From Clostridiaceae bacterium (GTDB taxonomy: Bacteria; Bacillota; Clostridia; Acetivibrionales; DUMB01), in assembly GCA_012840085.1 (NCBI GenBank), contig DUMB01000006.1, positions 49,302 through 113,301 on the forward strand: DNA of 64,000 bases. The letters are read 5' to 3'. How positions within the stretch are numbered: position 1 is the stretch's first letter; each line of letters starts with the position of its first letter. Below the pieces are notes generated by a model that was not told the DNA's origin, ran no database searches, and saw only the letters and a list, made by a program, of their open reading frames with translations. Of the stretch, positions 8,399-17,709 are shown piece after piece. The position numbers were made by a program, and so were the translations under genes.

Positions 8399-9649
8399 AT
8401 GGCGAATGTTGCAGTATTAGGCTATGGAGTTGTTGGCTCAGGTGTTGTAGAAGTTCTGAAAGAAAACAGTGTTAGCATTTCAAGAAAGGCTGGAGAGGAA
8501 ATAAGAGTAAAAAAAATTCTCGATATCCGTGATTTTCCTGACAGCCCAGACAGAGATCTTATAACTCATAATCCTGATGATGTTTTTGAAGATGATTCAA
8601 TAAATATAGTAGTTGAAACCATCGGTGGTGTCGGTATTGCCCATGAGTATACCAGGAGGGCATTTCTTAAAGGCAAACACGTGGTTACATCCAATAAAGA
8701 ACTTGTTGCTACACATGGTCCTGAGCTTATGAAACTGGCCAAAGAATGTGGGGTTAATTATTTATTTGAGGCAAGCGTTGGGGGAGGTATACCAATAATA
8801 CGGCCACTCAATCAATGCCTTGCAGCTAATGAAATTGTGGGAATAACGGGAATTCTTAATGGAACCACAAATTATATACTTACTCAGATGAAAAGAGAAG
8901 GCAAGAATTTTGACGAAGCCCTTAAAAGTGCGCAACAGAATGGATATGCTGAAGCAAATCCGGCTGCAGATATAGAAGGACACGATGCATGCAGGAAGAT
9001 AGCCATACTGTCTTCAATTGCGTACAATGAGTTTGTTGACAGTAAGAATATATATACTGAAGGAATTTCAAACATAACATTAGCTGATATGGAATATGCT
9101 GAAGCCATGAACTCCGTAATCAAGCTGCTGGCCATCAGCAAGAAGGTAGGCGATAAAATATTTGCAAGAGTAAGTCCTGCCATTATTAGTAAAAATCATC
9201 CGGTGGCAAATGTTGAAGATGTTTTCAATGCAATTATTGTAAAAGGAAATGCTATCGGAGATGCCATGTTCTATGGAAAAGGTGCCGGAAAACTTCCTAC
9301 GGCAAGTGCTGTTGTAGCTGATGTAATTGATATAGTAAGACATATAGACAGTAATGGCAGAACTGTTTGGAAAAGAAAAGACTATAACAATATTATTGAC
9401 ATAAATGAAAGCACTACAAGATTTTTCATAAGGGTATCTGCAAACAACAGTGAAGAAGCTGAAAATTATATCAAACAGGTCTTTGGGGATGTTGAGTTCA
9501 TAAAAGCCGCCAGAGACAGCTATAAAGATGAGGTTGCTTTTGTAACGGCTAAAGCAAAAGAAGGTGAGCTCGTATCCAAGAAGGAAAGCTTAAAAGCTTC
9601 AGCTTCAATAAATGATATTATAAGTGTAATAAGGGTGGAAGAAGAATAA
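8399..9649 (+). CDS. hom: Homoserine dehydrogenase
   Basis: About 416 residues. It reduces aspartate semialdehyde to homoserine with NAD(P)H, at the branch to threonine and methionine. It has an N-terminal Rossmann motif VLGYGVVGSG (near residues 6-15), the catalytic-domain signature NGTTNYILTQM, AEANPAADIEGHDA with the expected catalytic Asp/Lys region (DACRKIAIL), and a C-terminal ACT domain (FFIRVSANNSEEAENYIKQV) for feedback control. The ATG at 8399 follows GGGAGGTAAT. It forms an operon with the preceding ACT-domain gene. Confidence 0.95.
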   Translation: MANVAVLGYGVVGSGVVEVLKENSVSISRKAGEEIRVKKILDIRDFPDSPDRDLITHNPDDVFEDDSINIVVETIGGVGIAHEYTRRAFLKGKHVVTSNKELVATHGPELMKLAKECGVNYLFEASVGGGIPIIRPLNQCLAANEIVGITGILNGTTNYILTQMKREGKNFDEALKSAQQNGYAEANPAADIEGHDACRKIAILSSIAYNEFVDSKNIYTEGISNITLADMEYAEAMNSVIKLLAISKKVGDKIFARVSPAIISKNHPVANVEDVFNAIIVKGNAIGDAMFYGKGAGKLPTASAVVADVIDIVRHIDSNGRTVWKRKDYNNIIDINESTTRFFIRVSANNSEEAENYIKQVFGDVEFIKAARDSYKDEVAFVTAKAKEGELVSKKESLKASASINDIISVIRVEEE

Positions 9650-9756
9650 AGAAATAAATGCTATTGCAATATTAGCAATTATTATATATACTAATTTTAT
9701 TAATAAGTTGCGAAACTGTTTGCAAAAATAGTTGATGATTACAACAGAATATCTTG

Positions 9757-10040
9757 CGTAAGAATACAGGTTCAATCCGTGGAAATACATTTTCCCGGAT
9801 ATAGGGAAGTCGGGTTTCAATCCCGCGCGGTCCCGCCGCTGTGAAAGTGGAGCCTCTAAATGAAGCGTAGTCAGGTAAAGTTGGATTCATGTACAGGTAA
9901 AGATATTCAGAAAAGGTTATAATCTAATTTAAACCTGACGAAACTATGCCACTGGAGATAAAGCCAAATGGCACAAACTCTCTGGGAAGGCCTTAGAGGT
10001 GATGATGCTTGAGCCAGAAAACCTGCCTGTATTTGTACAC
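9757..10040 (+). promoter_or_regulatory. Cobalamin (B12) riboswitch
   Basis: Characteristic blocks appear in order: GGGAAGTCGGGTTTCAATCC, CGCGGTCCCGCCGCTGTGA, GCCACTGG, GGGAAGGCC and GATGATGCTTGAGCCAGAAA, closed by the P1-type pairing of AATACAGG (9763-9770) with CCTGTATT (about 10026-10033). The element ends shortly before a terminator, so it very likely works by transcription attenuation of the downstream corrinoid genes. Confidence 0.95.
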
Positions 10041-10103
10041 CGCAAGCTCTACGGGAGATAGAGGAGGTGTTAATGTGTGGAAATATATTGGTGTGATTAT
10101 TGC

Positions 10104-10136
10104 AAACCTCTAACCTGCTGGCTAGAGGTTTTTTTA
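10104..10136 (+). terminator. Riboswitch-controlled terminator
   Basis: The AAACCTCTA/TAGAGGTTT stem with a T-tract lies about 65 bases after the cobalamin aptamer. The upstream TAGAGGAGG stretch near 10069 could compete as an antiterminator arm. Confidence 0.85.
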
Positions 10137-10291
10137 GCGTCTCTGGCACTTTCTGATAAAGAGTTGTAGCATTACATATTTGCATAATAACCTAAGGCGA
10201 TTAGATTTAGGATTGGCTGGAATTCAGAACGGTTAGAATATTTATTGGAATTTAATTTATCCGGAATATTATAAAAAAGGCAGGTGCAACT

Positions 10292-10819
10292 ATGCAAGGT
10301 TTGGTGCACATATATACCGGAAATGGCAAAGGTAAGACTTCTGCTGCCGTTGGTCTTGGAATAAGGGCATGTGGCAGAGGTTTCAAGGTATTGATGGTGC
10401 AGTTTCTCAAAGGAACGGAAACAGGGGAGGCAATAACTATAGAAAAGCTTGCTCCCATGTTTACTATTCACAGGGGGAAATCAACCGGAAAATTCACATG
10501 GCAGATGAGCAGTGAGGAAAAAGAATATGAGAAGAATGTGCAGAATGAACTTCTTGATTATGCACGGAAAGCTGCTGCAAGCGGCCAGTGGCAGATGGTG
10601 ATTCTCGATGAAATTATGGCTGCTATAAAAAGTGAAATGGTAAAAGTAGAAGATGTGGTAAGCCTTATAAAAGACAGGCACAGGGACGTTGAGATTGTGC
10701 TTACAGGCAGAAACGCGCCTAATGAGCTTATAGAGCTTGCTGATTATGTGTCTGAAATAAATGAGGTCAAACATCCGATGAATAAGGGCATTGCTGCACG
10801 CAAGGGGATTGAATTTTAA
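10292..10819 (+). CDS. cobA: Cob(I)alamin adenosyltransferase (CobA/BtuR/CobO type)
   Basis: 175 residues. It transfers the adenosyl group of ATP to cobalt to make adenosylcobalamin from salvaged or newly made corrinoids. The P-loop YTGNGKGKTSAAVGLG lies near residues 8-23, with the family segments GFKVLMVQFLKG, VILDEIMAAI and LTGRNAP. The ATG follows a GGCAGGTG-like site. It is the first gene after the B12 riboswitch and precedes a corrinoid ABC transporter, so uptake and activation are co-located. Confidence 0.94.
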   Translation: MQGLVHIYTGNGKGKTSAAVGLGIRACGRGFKVLMVQFLKGTETGEAITIEKLAPMFTIHRGKSTGKFTWQMSSEEKEYEKNVQNELLDYARKAAASGQWQMVILDEIMAAIKSEMVKVEDVVSLIKDRHRDVEIVLTGRNAPNELIELADYVSEINEVKHPMNKGIAARKGIEF

Positions 10820-11048
10820 GTTCCGGAGATTGAGTTTTAACCTTTGATTTATTTTTAAGTTAAATTTAAGTTGAAGTTTAACTTTAAGTTTAAATTTTAC
10901 ATTAAGTTTAAGTTTTGCTTTAAATTTATCTTATGCAATGCCTTATCGGCAAACAAATGATTTGTTTACTGTTATAAATATTTTGAAATAGTTATGACAG
11001 GAGAAAAAATATCAGGAACAAGAATATGATAGGAGAGTGTAATAAACT
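10820..11048. other. AT-rich spacer with TTTAAG/AAGTTTAA repeats
   Basis: The spacer between cobA and btuF consists largely of repeated TTTAAGTT, AAGTTTAA and TTAACTTTAAG motifs (about 10850-10930), giving several overlapping weak inverted repeats. There is no clear promoter or terminator. A GGAGAG site serves btuF. Confidence 0.4.
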
Positions 11049-12110
11049 ATGAAAAAGATTTTAAAAAACACGGTAATACTTTTGGTTATAATGGCGTTAT
11101 CCATGATGTTGTTTTCAGCATGCGGGAAATCCAAGGACAAGGATGACAATTCTGCAAACGGCGTTGAAGACGTACAGAACGGCGGTCAGAAGAATGATGA
11201 AGCATCAAACGGGAATTCACAGGATAATGGTTCTCAAAGTGACAATTCAGTTGCCTACCCGCTGACAGTTAAAGATGCAAACGGTTATGAAATGACAATT
11301 GATAAGAAGCCTGAAAAGATAATTTCGCTTACATTAGGTACGGATGAAATTCTGCTGGAGCTTGTGGATAAGAACAGAATAGCTGCTTTGTCAGACCTGG
11401 CTGATGATAAAGGACTTTCAAATGTAGTGGATGAAGCTGAAGGCTTTACACTTCTGGCAGCGGCAGATGTTGAAAAGTTAATTTCCCTCCAGCCTGACAT
11501 GGTATTTGTTGCCAGCTGGACAGATGCTAATATTGTACAGCAGCTAAGGGATGCAGGCATAAATGTTTATGCTTATATGGCAGCTAACAATATTGATGAG
11601 CAGAAGAAGGTAATTGAGGAAATAGCCTACGTCACTGGTGAAGTGGAAAAGGGAAAAGAAATAATAGCGCAAATGGACAGCAAGCTGAAATATGTTGAAG
11701 AAAGGGTTAAAAATTTGAAAGCAGAAGAAAAGCTTAAAGCTTTATCTTGTGATTCATTTTTCTATACTTACGGCAAAAATACCACCTTTGATGACCTGGC
11801 ATCTTATGCAGGTGTAATTAACCTGGCCTCAGAGTTGGGTATGGAAGGATGGGTGCAGATATCCAAGGAAAAAATAATAGAACTTAACCCAGACATATTA
11901 GTTCTTCCAAACTGGTCATATGAAGGTTTTAATGCTGAGGAATTTTACAATGATATAAAAAATGATAAAAGTCTTCAGAATGTAAGTGCAATTAAGAATA
12001 ACAGAGTATTTTCATTACCGGAATCTCATACTACAGCTCTTTCACAATATATAGTTCTTGGCGTTGAGGACTTGGCAAAGGCTGCGTATCCTGAACTTTT
12101 TAAGGAATAA
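11049..12110 (+). CDS. btuF: Corrinoid ABC transporter substrate-binding lipoprotein (BtuF-like)
   Basis: 353 residues. The N-terminal lipoprotein signal peptide has a lipobox (LFSAC, Cys near residue 25), followed by a low-complexity Asn/Ser/Gly/Gln/Asp linker (about residues 30-68) and a periplasmic-binding-protein type III fold (KIISLTLGTDEILLELVDKN onward, with the typical helical backbone and C-terminal lobe ILVLPNWSYEGFN). This class binds cobalamin or iron chelates. Its position behind the B12 riboswitch and cobA supports corrinoids. btuC and btuD follow. Confidence 0.88.
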   Translation: MKKILKNTVILLVIMALSMMLFSACGKSKDKDDNSANGVEDVQNGGQKNDEASNGNSQDNGSQSDNSVAYPLTVKDANGYEMTIDKKPEKIISLTLGTDEILLELVDKNRIAALSDLADDKGLSNVVDEAEGFTLLAAADVEKLISLQPDMVFVASWTDANIVQQLRDAGINVYAYMAANNIDEQKKVIEEIAYVTGEVEKGKEIIAQMDSKLKYVEERVKNLKAEEKLKALSCDSFFYTYGKNTTFDDLASYAGVINLASELGMEGWVQISKEKIIELNPDILVLPNWSYEGFNAEEFYNDIKNDKSLQNVSAIKNNRVFSLPESHTTALSQYIVLGVEDLAKAAYPELFKE

Positions 12111-12148
12111 ATGAGTTAGTTTAAAATATGCTGAAAAATTGAGTTACA

Positions 12149-12202
12149 CAGGGGTGCATTTTCAGATAAACAGATAAATAATAGAAAGAACATGCATCCC
12201 TG
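12149..12202 (+). repeat. Inverted repeat between btuF and btuC
   Basis: CAGGGGTGCA (12149-12158) pairs with TGCATCCCTG (12193-12202), with one G-U, across a 34-base loop. It has no T-tract; it may stabilise the btuF message or tune expression of btuC and btuD. Confidence 0.5.
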
Positions 12203-12228
12203 TTATACATTATGCATGATAATGGGGT

Positions 12229-13326
12229 ATGAAAATGTTCAATAAAAGAGAAACAGGGATGAGAGCGAAAGAGGATTTTTCAGGGGACAAGCCAAAGCAC
12301 AATGCCAAGAAAAAAATTGTGCTTCCGGTTATGCTGGGAGTACTTGCGCTGGTGCTTGTACTTGCAACGGCAATAGGTGCTGTATATGTACCTTTTGGAC
12401 AAACGGCCAGAATAATATTAAAAAATATTGGTATTCTTAAGAATGCCACTTTTCAGGAAGGACATGAGGAAATAATATTTTATGTACGTTTCCCGGGTGT
12501 ACTGGTTGCAGCCCTTGTAGGGGCAGGACTTGCTACATCGGGAGTTGTCATGCAGGGAATGTTCAGGAACCCCATGGCTGACCCAGGTATATTGGGCGTG
12601 TCCAGCGGTGCCGGCCTTGGAGCGGTAATAGCAATTGCCCTTAGGCTTAATTCAAAGAGCGTATTTTTCCTCCCTGTTTTTGCTGCCGTTGGTGCCCTTG
12701 CAGCATCTTATGCGGTTTTTAGGTTATCAAAGAGAGGCGGAAAAATTCCGGTACTCACCCTCGTATTGTCAGGTATAGCTGTCAGCATGTTTCTTGGAGC
12801 TATGACATCAATTGTGCTGACCACGATTCATGGAGACCAGATAAAGGAATATCTTTTCTGGACTACTGGAGGACTTACTGCAAGAAGGTGGGAACACGTC
12901 GCAATGGCTGTGGTTCCTATTATTACATGTATTGCGATACTTCTTGCCTATTCAAGAGACCTCAACATACTTCTGCTTGGTGAAGAAGAAGCTCAGGCGG
13001 TGGGATTGAATTCAGCAAAAACTCGGAAAATACTGCTTGTGCTCACATCAATTGCTACAGCTGCGGCAGTAAGTGTCAGCGGCAATATAAGCTTTGTAGG
13101 CCTGATTGTGCCCCATATTATGAGGCTTATTGTAGGTCCCGACCATAGAATACTTATACCTGTAAGTGCCGTTGGCGGTTCAATATTTCTTGTGGCATGT
13201 GATCTTATAGCAAGGGCAATCCCAAATCCAAGAGGCATTGGCGTTGGAATAGTTACTTCATTAATAGGTGCTCCTTATTTTCTGTTTTTACTGATTAAAA
13301 CAAGAAAAGGGGGAGATGCCGTATGA
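12229..13326 (+). CDS. btuC: Corrinoid ABC transporter permease (BtuC/FecCD family)
   Basis: 365 residues with about nine or ten hydrophobic segments. Family signatures include [22 protein letters not shown], the [20 protein letters not shown] stretch, and [23 protein letters not shown] near the C-terminus. It forms the membrane channel for the corrinoid complex. A short charged N-terminal extension precedes the first helix. The start may be the ATG at 12229 or 12235; GGGGT lies just upstream. Its end overlaps the btuD start by 4 bases (ATGA), indicating translational coupling. Confidence 0.93.
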   Translation: MKMFNKRETGMRAKEDFSGDKPKHNAKKKIVLPVMLGVLALVLVLATAIGAVYVPFGQTARIILKNIGILKNATFQEGHEEIIFYVRFPGVLVAALVGAGLATSGVVMQGMFRNPMADPGILGVSSGAGLGAVIAIALRLNSKSVFFLPVFAAVGALAASYAVFRLSKRGGKIPVLTLVLSGIAVSMFLGAMTSIVLTTIHGDQIKEYLFWTTGGLTARRWEHVAMAVVPIITCIAILLAYSRDLNILLLGEEEAQAVGLNSAKTRKILLVLTSIATAAAVSVSGNISFVGLIVPHIMRLIVGPDHRILIPVSAVGGSIFLVACDLIARAIPNPRGIGVGIVTSLIGAPYFLFLLIKTRKGGDAV

Positions 13327-14555
13327 CTGCAGGTTACGGAGATTATTCAGTCCTGATTAAGGATCTTCACTATTCAATAGACGATGTTGAAATTCTTAAA
13401 GAAATAAACTTGTGTGTAGGCAAAGGTGAGCTTGTAGGCCTTATAGGCCCTAATGGCGCGGGCAAATCTACGCTTTTGAAATGTATCAGCGGTATATACA
13501 GCTGTAATAATGGGGAAATTTATGTGAATGGCATGGATATAAAACGTACTGATTGTAAAAAGATTGCACGTGAAGTAGCACTTATGCATCAGAATACGAA
13601 TGTCACATTTCCATTCCCTGCAATAGATGTTGTTCTTACCGGAAGGTATCCCTACCTTAAAAGGTTCGAAACAGAAAGCAGTGAAGATTATAGAATAGCC
13701 AGAAAGCACATGAGCTACACAGACACTTTAAAATTTGAATCCAAGCCTGTTACCAACATGTCAGGGGGAGAAAGGCAGAGGGTTCTGTTTGCAAAGGTGC
13801 TTACGCAAGAGACTCATTTGATTCTGCTGGATGAGCCTACTGCAAGTCTTGACATATCATATGAAGAACAGATTTTTAAGTATTGCTGTGAGTTAGTTGC
13901 AAACGGAAAGACTGTCATTGCAGCAGTGCATGATCTTAAACTGGCATCGCGTTATTGCTCGAGGCTTGTGCTGATGAAAGACGGTAAAATACTATCCGAT
14001 GGAAGCGTTGAAGAGGTACTGACCCCTGAAAACCTTTCTGTGGCATATGGTGTCAGGGCAGTTGTTTATAGAAACAGAATAACCGGATTATTGGATTTTT
14101 ACACTCACAAGCTGGAGCAGGGAAAGCCCGGAAAGAAAATACATGTCATCGGTGGAGGGGGCTCAGCATCCGGCATAATGAGGCAGTTGTTTGAATATGG
14201 GCATGAAGTTTCAACAGGAGTACTGTTCCCCGGTGACAGTGATTTGCAATGTGCGGATGTTTTTGGAATAAAGGCTGTTGTAACTGAGCCTTTTAATGGG
14301 ATAAATGAGCAATACTTCAACAAAAATGTTGAGTTAATAAAGAATGCCGATCTGACAATACTTTGCAATATGCCCTTTGGAATTCAGAATATAAGAAATC
14401 TCGAAGCTGCTTCCTATGCGCAAAATCTTGTCATAGTGGAGGATGACCCGCCGATGGGCAGAGACTATACAGGCGGACAGGCATTGGAAATATATAATAA
14501 ATTAGCAAAAAAAGCAATTATAACTACTTCCGCAAAGGTACACGAAGTAATATAA
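13323..14555 (+). CDS. btuD: Corrinoid ABC transporter ATPase fused to an extra C-terminal domain
   Basis: 410 residues. Residues 1-260 are a standard ABC ATPase: Walker A GPNGAGKST (42-50), signature MSGGERQR (146 onward), Walker B LILLDEP (166-172) and a switch His in AAVHDLK. ABC importer ATPases of this class usually end near residue 260. Here another ~140 residues follow (about 270-410), starting with a glycine-rich, Rossmann-like HVIGGGGSASGIMRQLFEYG and ending in an alpha/beta pattern with DDPPMGRDYTGG. The added domain is continuous in frame with no sign of frameshift. It may bind a nucleotide or corrinoid; that is speculation. Confidence 0.9.
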   Translation: MTAGYGDYSVLIKDLHYSIDDVEILKEINLCVGKGELVGLIGPNGAGKSTLLKCISGIYSCNNGEIYVNGMDIKRTDCKKIAREVALMHQNTNVTFPFPAIDVVLTGRYPYLKRFETESSEDYRIARKHMSYTDTLKFESKPVTNMSGGERQRVLFAKVLTQETHLILLDEPTASLDISYEEQIFKYCCELVANGKTVIAAVHDLKLASRYCSRLVLMKDGKILSDGSVEEVLTPENLSVAYGVRAVVYRNRITGLLDFYTHKLEQGKPGKKIHVIGGGGSASGIMRQLFEYGHEVSTGVLFPGDSDLQCADVFGIKAVVTEPFNGINEQYFNKNVELIKNADLTILCNMPFGIQNIRNLEAASYAQNLVIVEDDPPMGRDYTGGQALEIYNKLAKKAIITTSAKVHEVI

Positions 14556-14668
14556 CCTGTTTTGTCTCATTTTGGTCAGCAGAAATATCTTCGAAGCGGT
14601 GAAAATCTATTACCAGGCAAAAGTAAACATCTTCTTCAGAAAAGTATGTCCATTTTCCAAATATCTCT

Positions 14669-14697
14669 TGACAAAAATAACATTCCCCCCTAAAATA
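14669..14697 (+). promoter_or_regulatory. Sigma-A promoter of the ECF S-component gene
   Basis: A perfect TTGACA (14669-14674) and TAAAAT (14692-14697) are 17 bases apart. The last ten spacer bases (CATTCCCCCC, 14682-14691) are the exact reverse complement of GGGGGGAATG at 14750-14759, just before the start codon. Confidence 0.75.
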
Positions 14698-14708
14698 TTA
14701 AAAATATT

Positions 14709-14739
14709 TCGATACACTTAACAACTGTATCGATACAGT
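14709..14739. promoter_or_regulatory. Operator-like palindromes upstream of the ECF S component
   Basis: CTGTATCGATACAG at 14726-14739 is a perfect 14-bp palindrome. A half copy, TTCGATACAC, lies at 14710-14719, so the transcript could also fold CGATACA against TGTATCG. The position just after the -10 box is typical of a repressor site. The regulator is unknown. Confidence 0.55.
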
Positions 14740-14762
14740 AATGATAGCGGGGGGAATGCAGG

Positions 14763-15320
14763 ATGAAAAAGGGAACAATAATAAAAAAAGCTAATACAAA
14801 AAACATTGTACTGAATGGAGTAATGATAGCTTTAACATTTTTGGCGACGCGGATAATAAGTATTCCTGGACCGATAGCTCCGGGTGTTATTAATCTTGGT
14901 GATACTGTGATAATCATTACAGCAATTCTTCTGGGCAGAAGAAGCGGCATGTTTGCAGGGGCAATTGGCTCAGCGCTGGCAGATATAACTTTCCCCGGAG
15001 GTTTTGTATTTGCACCTGTAACATTTATAGTAAAGGGCTTTGAAGGTTATATTGCCGGAGAACTTGCAACAAGGGGGGAAACAAAAGGAAAGGAACAGGC
15101 TCATAGAATGGCAGCAGCGGTTGCAGGTGCCCTCGTAATGGCATTCGGGTACTTTGTTGCTGAAGCTTTTATTCTCAGTTTGTTTGATACTACATTCGGG
15201 CTTACATTTGCTGTAGCGGAGCTGCCTTTCAACCTCGTACAAGGAGGTATAAGTGCATTAGTTGCATACATACTTTCTTCTATTCTTATAAAGGCAGATG
15301 TGCGTGCATACCTCCATTAA
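14763..15320 (+). CDS. ECF transporter S component, possibly for a cobalamin precursor (CblT-like)
   Basis: 185 residues with five to six hydrophobic segments and the S-component look: TRIISIPGPIAPGVINLGDT, ILLGRRSGMFAGAIGSALAD and a C-terminal LPFNLVQGGISALVAYIL. S components capture a vitamin or precursor and share a separate energising module. No ECF ATPase or T component is next to it, so it is probably of the shared-module group. Its position after the corrinoid transporter suggests a B12-related ligand, as predicted for CblT (dimethylbenzimidazole), but other vitamins are possible. It has its own promoter and operator-like sites. Confidence 0.8.
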   Translation: MKKGTIIKKANTKNIVLNGVMIALTFLATRIISIPGPIAPGVINLGDTVIIITAILLGRRSGMFAGAIGSALADITFPGGFVFAPVTFIVKGFEGYIAGELATRGETKGKEQAHRMAAAVAGALVMAFGYFVAEAFILSLFDTTFGLTFAVAELPFNLVQGGISALVAYILSSILIKADVRAYLH

Positions 15321-15397
15321 CTTCACTGTTTTTTCTGGCATTGCCGGTTTAATGTATGCTATTATATAATTTAGGTCATCATGTTATAAAAAGTGAA

Positions 15398-15457
15398 TTA
15401 TCATGACCAATAAATTTTCATAACCGGAGAATTATCATGATTGTTAAGTTATCATGA
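15398..15457. repeat. Three direct TTATCATGA repeats
   Basis: TTATCATGA occurs exactly at 15398-15406, 15432-15440 and 15449-15457, with a related GGTCATCATG at 15374. They lie upstream of the metallo-hydrolase gene and could be regulator-binding repeats. Confidence 0.5.
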
Positions 15458-15496
15458 TTCTTAAAAAGGATTATTAATGAGGGAGGGCAATAGCGC

Positions 15497-16231
15497 ATGA
15501 AACTTACAGTGCTTGGAAACAACGGGCCTTATCCATCTGCCGGTGGTGCGTGTTCAGGCTATTTGATACAGCATGGCGGAAAGAATATTTTGTTGGATTG
15601 TGGAAATGGTGTACTGAGTAATCTGCAGAAAGTCATCAGATTTGAAGAACTGGATGCGATTATTATTACCCACCTTCACAGTGACCATATGTCTGATATG
15701 ATGGTTTTAAGATATGCCATACAGGCCAAAATGAAAAGGGGCGCTATGAATCACAGGATTGATGTGTATGCATCTCCTGAACCGCAGGAGGAATTCAAAA
15801 GGCTCGATATAAATGATGCATTTAATTTAAAAGCCATTACAGATGATATGGTACTGAATATTGGAGATATTACTGTAACATTTTCTCCGATGACACATCC
15901 TTTCAAGTCGTTTGCTGTATGTGTTTCAAGCGGCGGAAAGAAATTTGTATTTTCGGGAGATACCTCCTGGAACAAAAACATAATAGAATTTTCCGGCGGT
16001 GCAGATGTTGTCATGCTTGATGCCGGACTTCTTTCAGCTGATAAAAAAGATGATAATGTACCGCATCTTACGGCAAGGGAATGTGGTATTGTGGCAAAAG
16101 AGAGTGGGGCAAAGAAACTGATTCTTACGCACTTTTTCCCGGAATATGATGTAGAACAGTTGATTGCTGAAGCCAGGGAAAATTTTGGAAATGTTACTGC
16201 CTCTGAATTGATGAAATCTTACGAAATATGA
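15497..16231 (+). CDS. Metallo-beta-lactamase-fold hydrolase (RNase Z/YhfI-like)
   Basis: 244 residues, single-domain cytosolic MBL fold. The metal-binding motif THLHSDH (HxHxDH, residues 59-64) is intact, with later ligands in TFSPMTHPFKS, FSGDTSW and LTHFFPEYD. The overall layout (MKLTVLGNNGPYPSAGGACSGYL) is that of small RNase Z-related hydrolases such as YhfI. The substrate is unknown. The ATG follows GAGGGAGGG. It is a single transcription unit ending at a bidirectional terminator. Confidence 0.88.
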   Translation: MKLTVLGNNGPYPSAGGACSGYLIQHGGKNILLDCGNGVLSNLQKVIRFEELDAIIITHLHSDHMSDMMVLRYAIQAKMKRGAMNHRIDVYASPEPQEEFKRLDINDAFNLKAITDDMVLNIGDITVTFSPMTHPFKSFAVCVSSGGKKFVFSGDTSWNKNIIEFSGGADVVMLDAGLLSADKKDDNVPHLTARECGIVAKESGAKKLILTHFFPEYDVEQLIAEARENFGNVTASELMKSYEI

Positions 16232-16402
16232 ATTGATGAACCTGTTGCCACATACTCGTGAATTTATTCATGAGAAAAGCAACATATGTTGCGAAAAAAA
16301 TTGATACAAAATACTATGATAAATCATATAAAATATGAATCATACAAAATATAAATCATAGAAAATATAAATCATATGAAATAAAAAATGAACAAGCAAA
16401 AG

Positions 16403-16437
16403 AAAAAAGCCTGATGTTTAATTATCAGGCTTTTTTT
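16403..16437. terminator. Bidirectional terminator between convergent genes
   Basis: The AAAAAAGCCTGAT/ATCAGGCTTTTTTT hairpin has A- and T-tracts on both sides. It serves the MBL hydrolase on plus and the chemoreceptor on minus. Confidence 0.92.
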
Positions 16438-16452
16438 ATGGCTGACAGGTTT

Positions 16453-17709
16453 TTAGCGAAGCTTATATTTCTTAAGTCTGGAGTCTAATTCATGCACAAG
16501 TGCATCAAGACTCTTTGCGGCTTCTTCCATATCATTGATGGCTTTTAACTGATGCTCTGTTGTAGCTGCCACTTCTTCACTTGATGCAGCAGTCTCCTCA
16601 GATACTGAAGAGATGTTTTCTATCACAGAAATTACTTCATCTTTGTCTCTTTGCATATTTGAAACAGATACGCTTACATCCTGTATTTTATCCACTATAG
16701 AGGTAATTCCGTTTGCTATATTCCTGAAAGCGTTATTTGTATCTTCAACGGCTTTATTTTGTTCCTGTGAAACTGCCTTCATTGTTTCCATTGACTTGAT
16801 TGCAAGCATCGATTCTTCCTGTATGCTTTGCATTAAATTGGAAATTTCTTCGGTGGATTTTCTGCTTTCGTCAGCAAGCTTTCTGACTTCCTCAGCTACC
16901 ACTGCAAAACCTTTTCCTGCTTCTCCTGCACGAGCCGCCTCTATAGCTGCATTTAATGCAAGCAGATTTGTCTGTTCTGCAATGTTTTCAATTGATTCAA
17001 CAAATAATCCTATATCTTTTATTGTATTTGTCAGTTTTTCAACTACTGCAAATATTTTTTGTGTTGCTTCAAAAGTTTCCTGTGATTTTCCGTGAAGTGT
17101 GTTTACTGCCTGGATTCCAATCTCGTTAAGCTCGTTTATTTTACCTGTATGCTCCATTATTCCTTTATAGCTTTCATAAACAAAGTTAATCTGTTCGGAT
17201 AACTTATCAACCACCTGGACTCCTTGCTGAGCTTCCTGGGCCTGGCTGGAAGCACCTTTTGCGATTTCATCCACAGTCCTGGAAATCTCATACATAGCTG
17301 CGGATGCTTCCTTGGAAGTCTGACCAACCTTTCGTGAAGCCTGAACTATTGACGTTGACAGATTGAAAAAGCTATCAATCAATACACGTATATCACTAAG
17401 CACAACATTGACAATTGAAGATACACTGCTTAAAACTCCATAGCTTTTCGAATCGACAAGATGGGAAAAATCTCCCTGCTTAATTAGTTCCATCTCGTTT
17501 GAAAAGCGATTTGCCAACTTTTTAATGGATAAGTTGATAAATAACTGCATTATGAACGCAGTGACTACGCCAGATGCAACAAACAGTGGAACTGTTGACC
17601 ACTGCATGGTTACAAGGCCCGTAATTACGCCAAAAGCTACACCTATGACTATTGTAAATATCCAGGCAAATGTTGCTGTTGTTTTTGAGCCTTTGTTTTT
17701 AGTTTTCAT
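16453..17709 (-). CDS. Methyl-accepting chemotaxis protein without an external sensor domain
   Basis: About 418 residues. Two adjacent membrane segments (about residues 10-55) are separated by only a few polar residues, so there is no room for an extracellular ligand domain. A short HAMP-like linker follows, then a long coiled-coil signalling domain with the conserved hairpin tip ([36 protein letters not shown]). The ATG at 17709 has a GGGGTGA site; an upstream in-frame ATG at 17769 lacks one. It probably senses an internal or membrane signal and feeds CheA/CheW. The ends in the window give no chemotaxis neighbours. Confidence 0.93.
   Translation of the reverse strand: MKTKNKGSKTTATFAWIFTIVIGVAFGVITGLVTMQWSTVPLFVASGVVTAFIMQLFINLSIKKLANRFSNEMELIKQGDFSHLVDSKSYGVLSSVSSIVNVVLSDIRVLIDSFFNLSTSIVQASRKVGQTSKEASAAMYEISRTVDEIAKGASSQAQEAQQGVQVVDKLSEQINFVYESYKGIMEHTGKINELNEIGIQAVNTLHGKSQETFEATQKIFAVVEKLTNTIKDIGLFVESIENIAEQTNLLALNAAIEAARAGEAGKGFAVVAEEVRKLADESRKSTEEISNLMQSIQEESMLAIKSMETMKAVSQEQNKAVEDTNNAFRNIANGITSIVDKIQDVSVSVSNMQRDKDEVISVIENISSVSEETAASSEEVAATTEHQLKAINDMEEAAKSLDALVHELDSRLKKYKLR

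Noticed and set aside
15398..15457. TTATCATGA repeats considered as a CRISPR array
   Set aside because: Units are only 9 bases, spacing is irregular and no cas genes are present.
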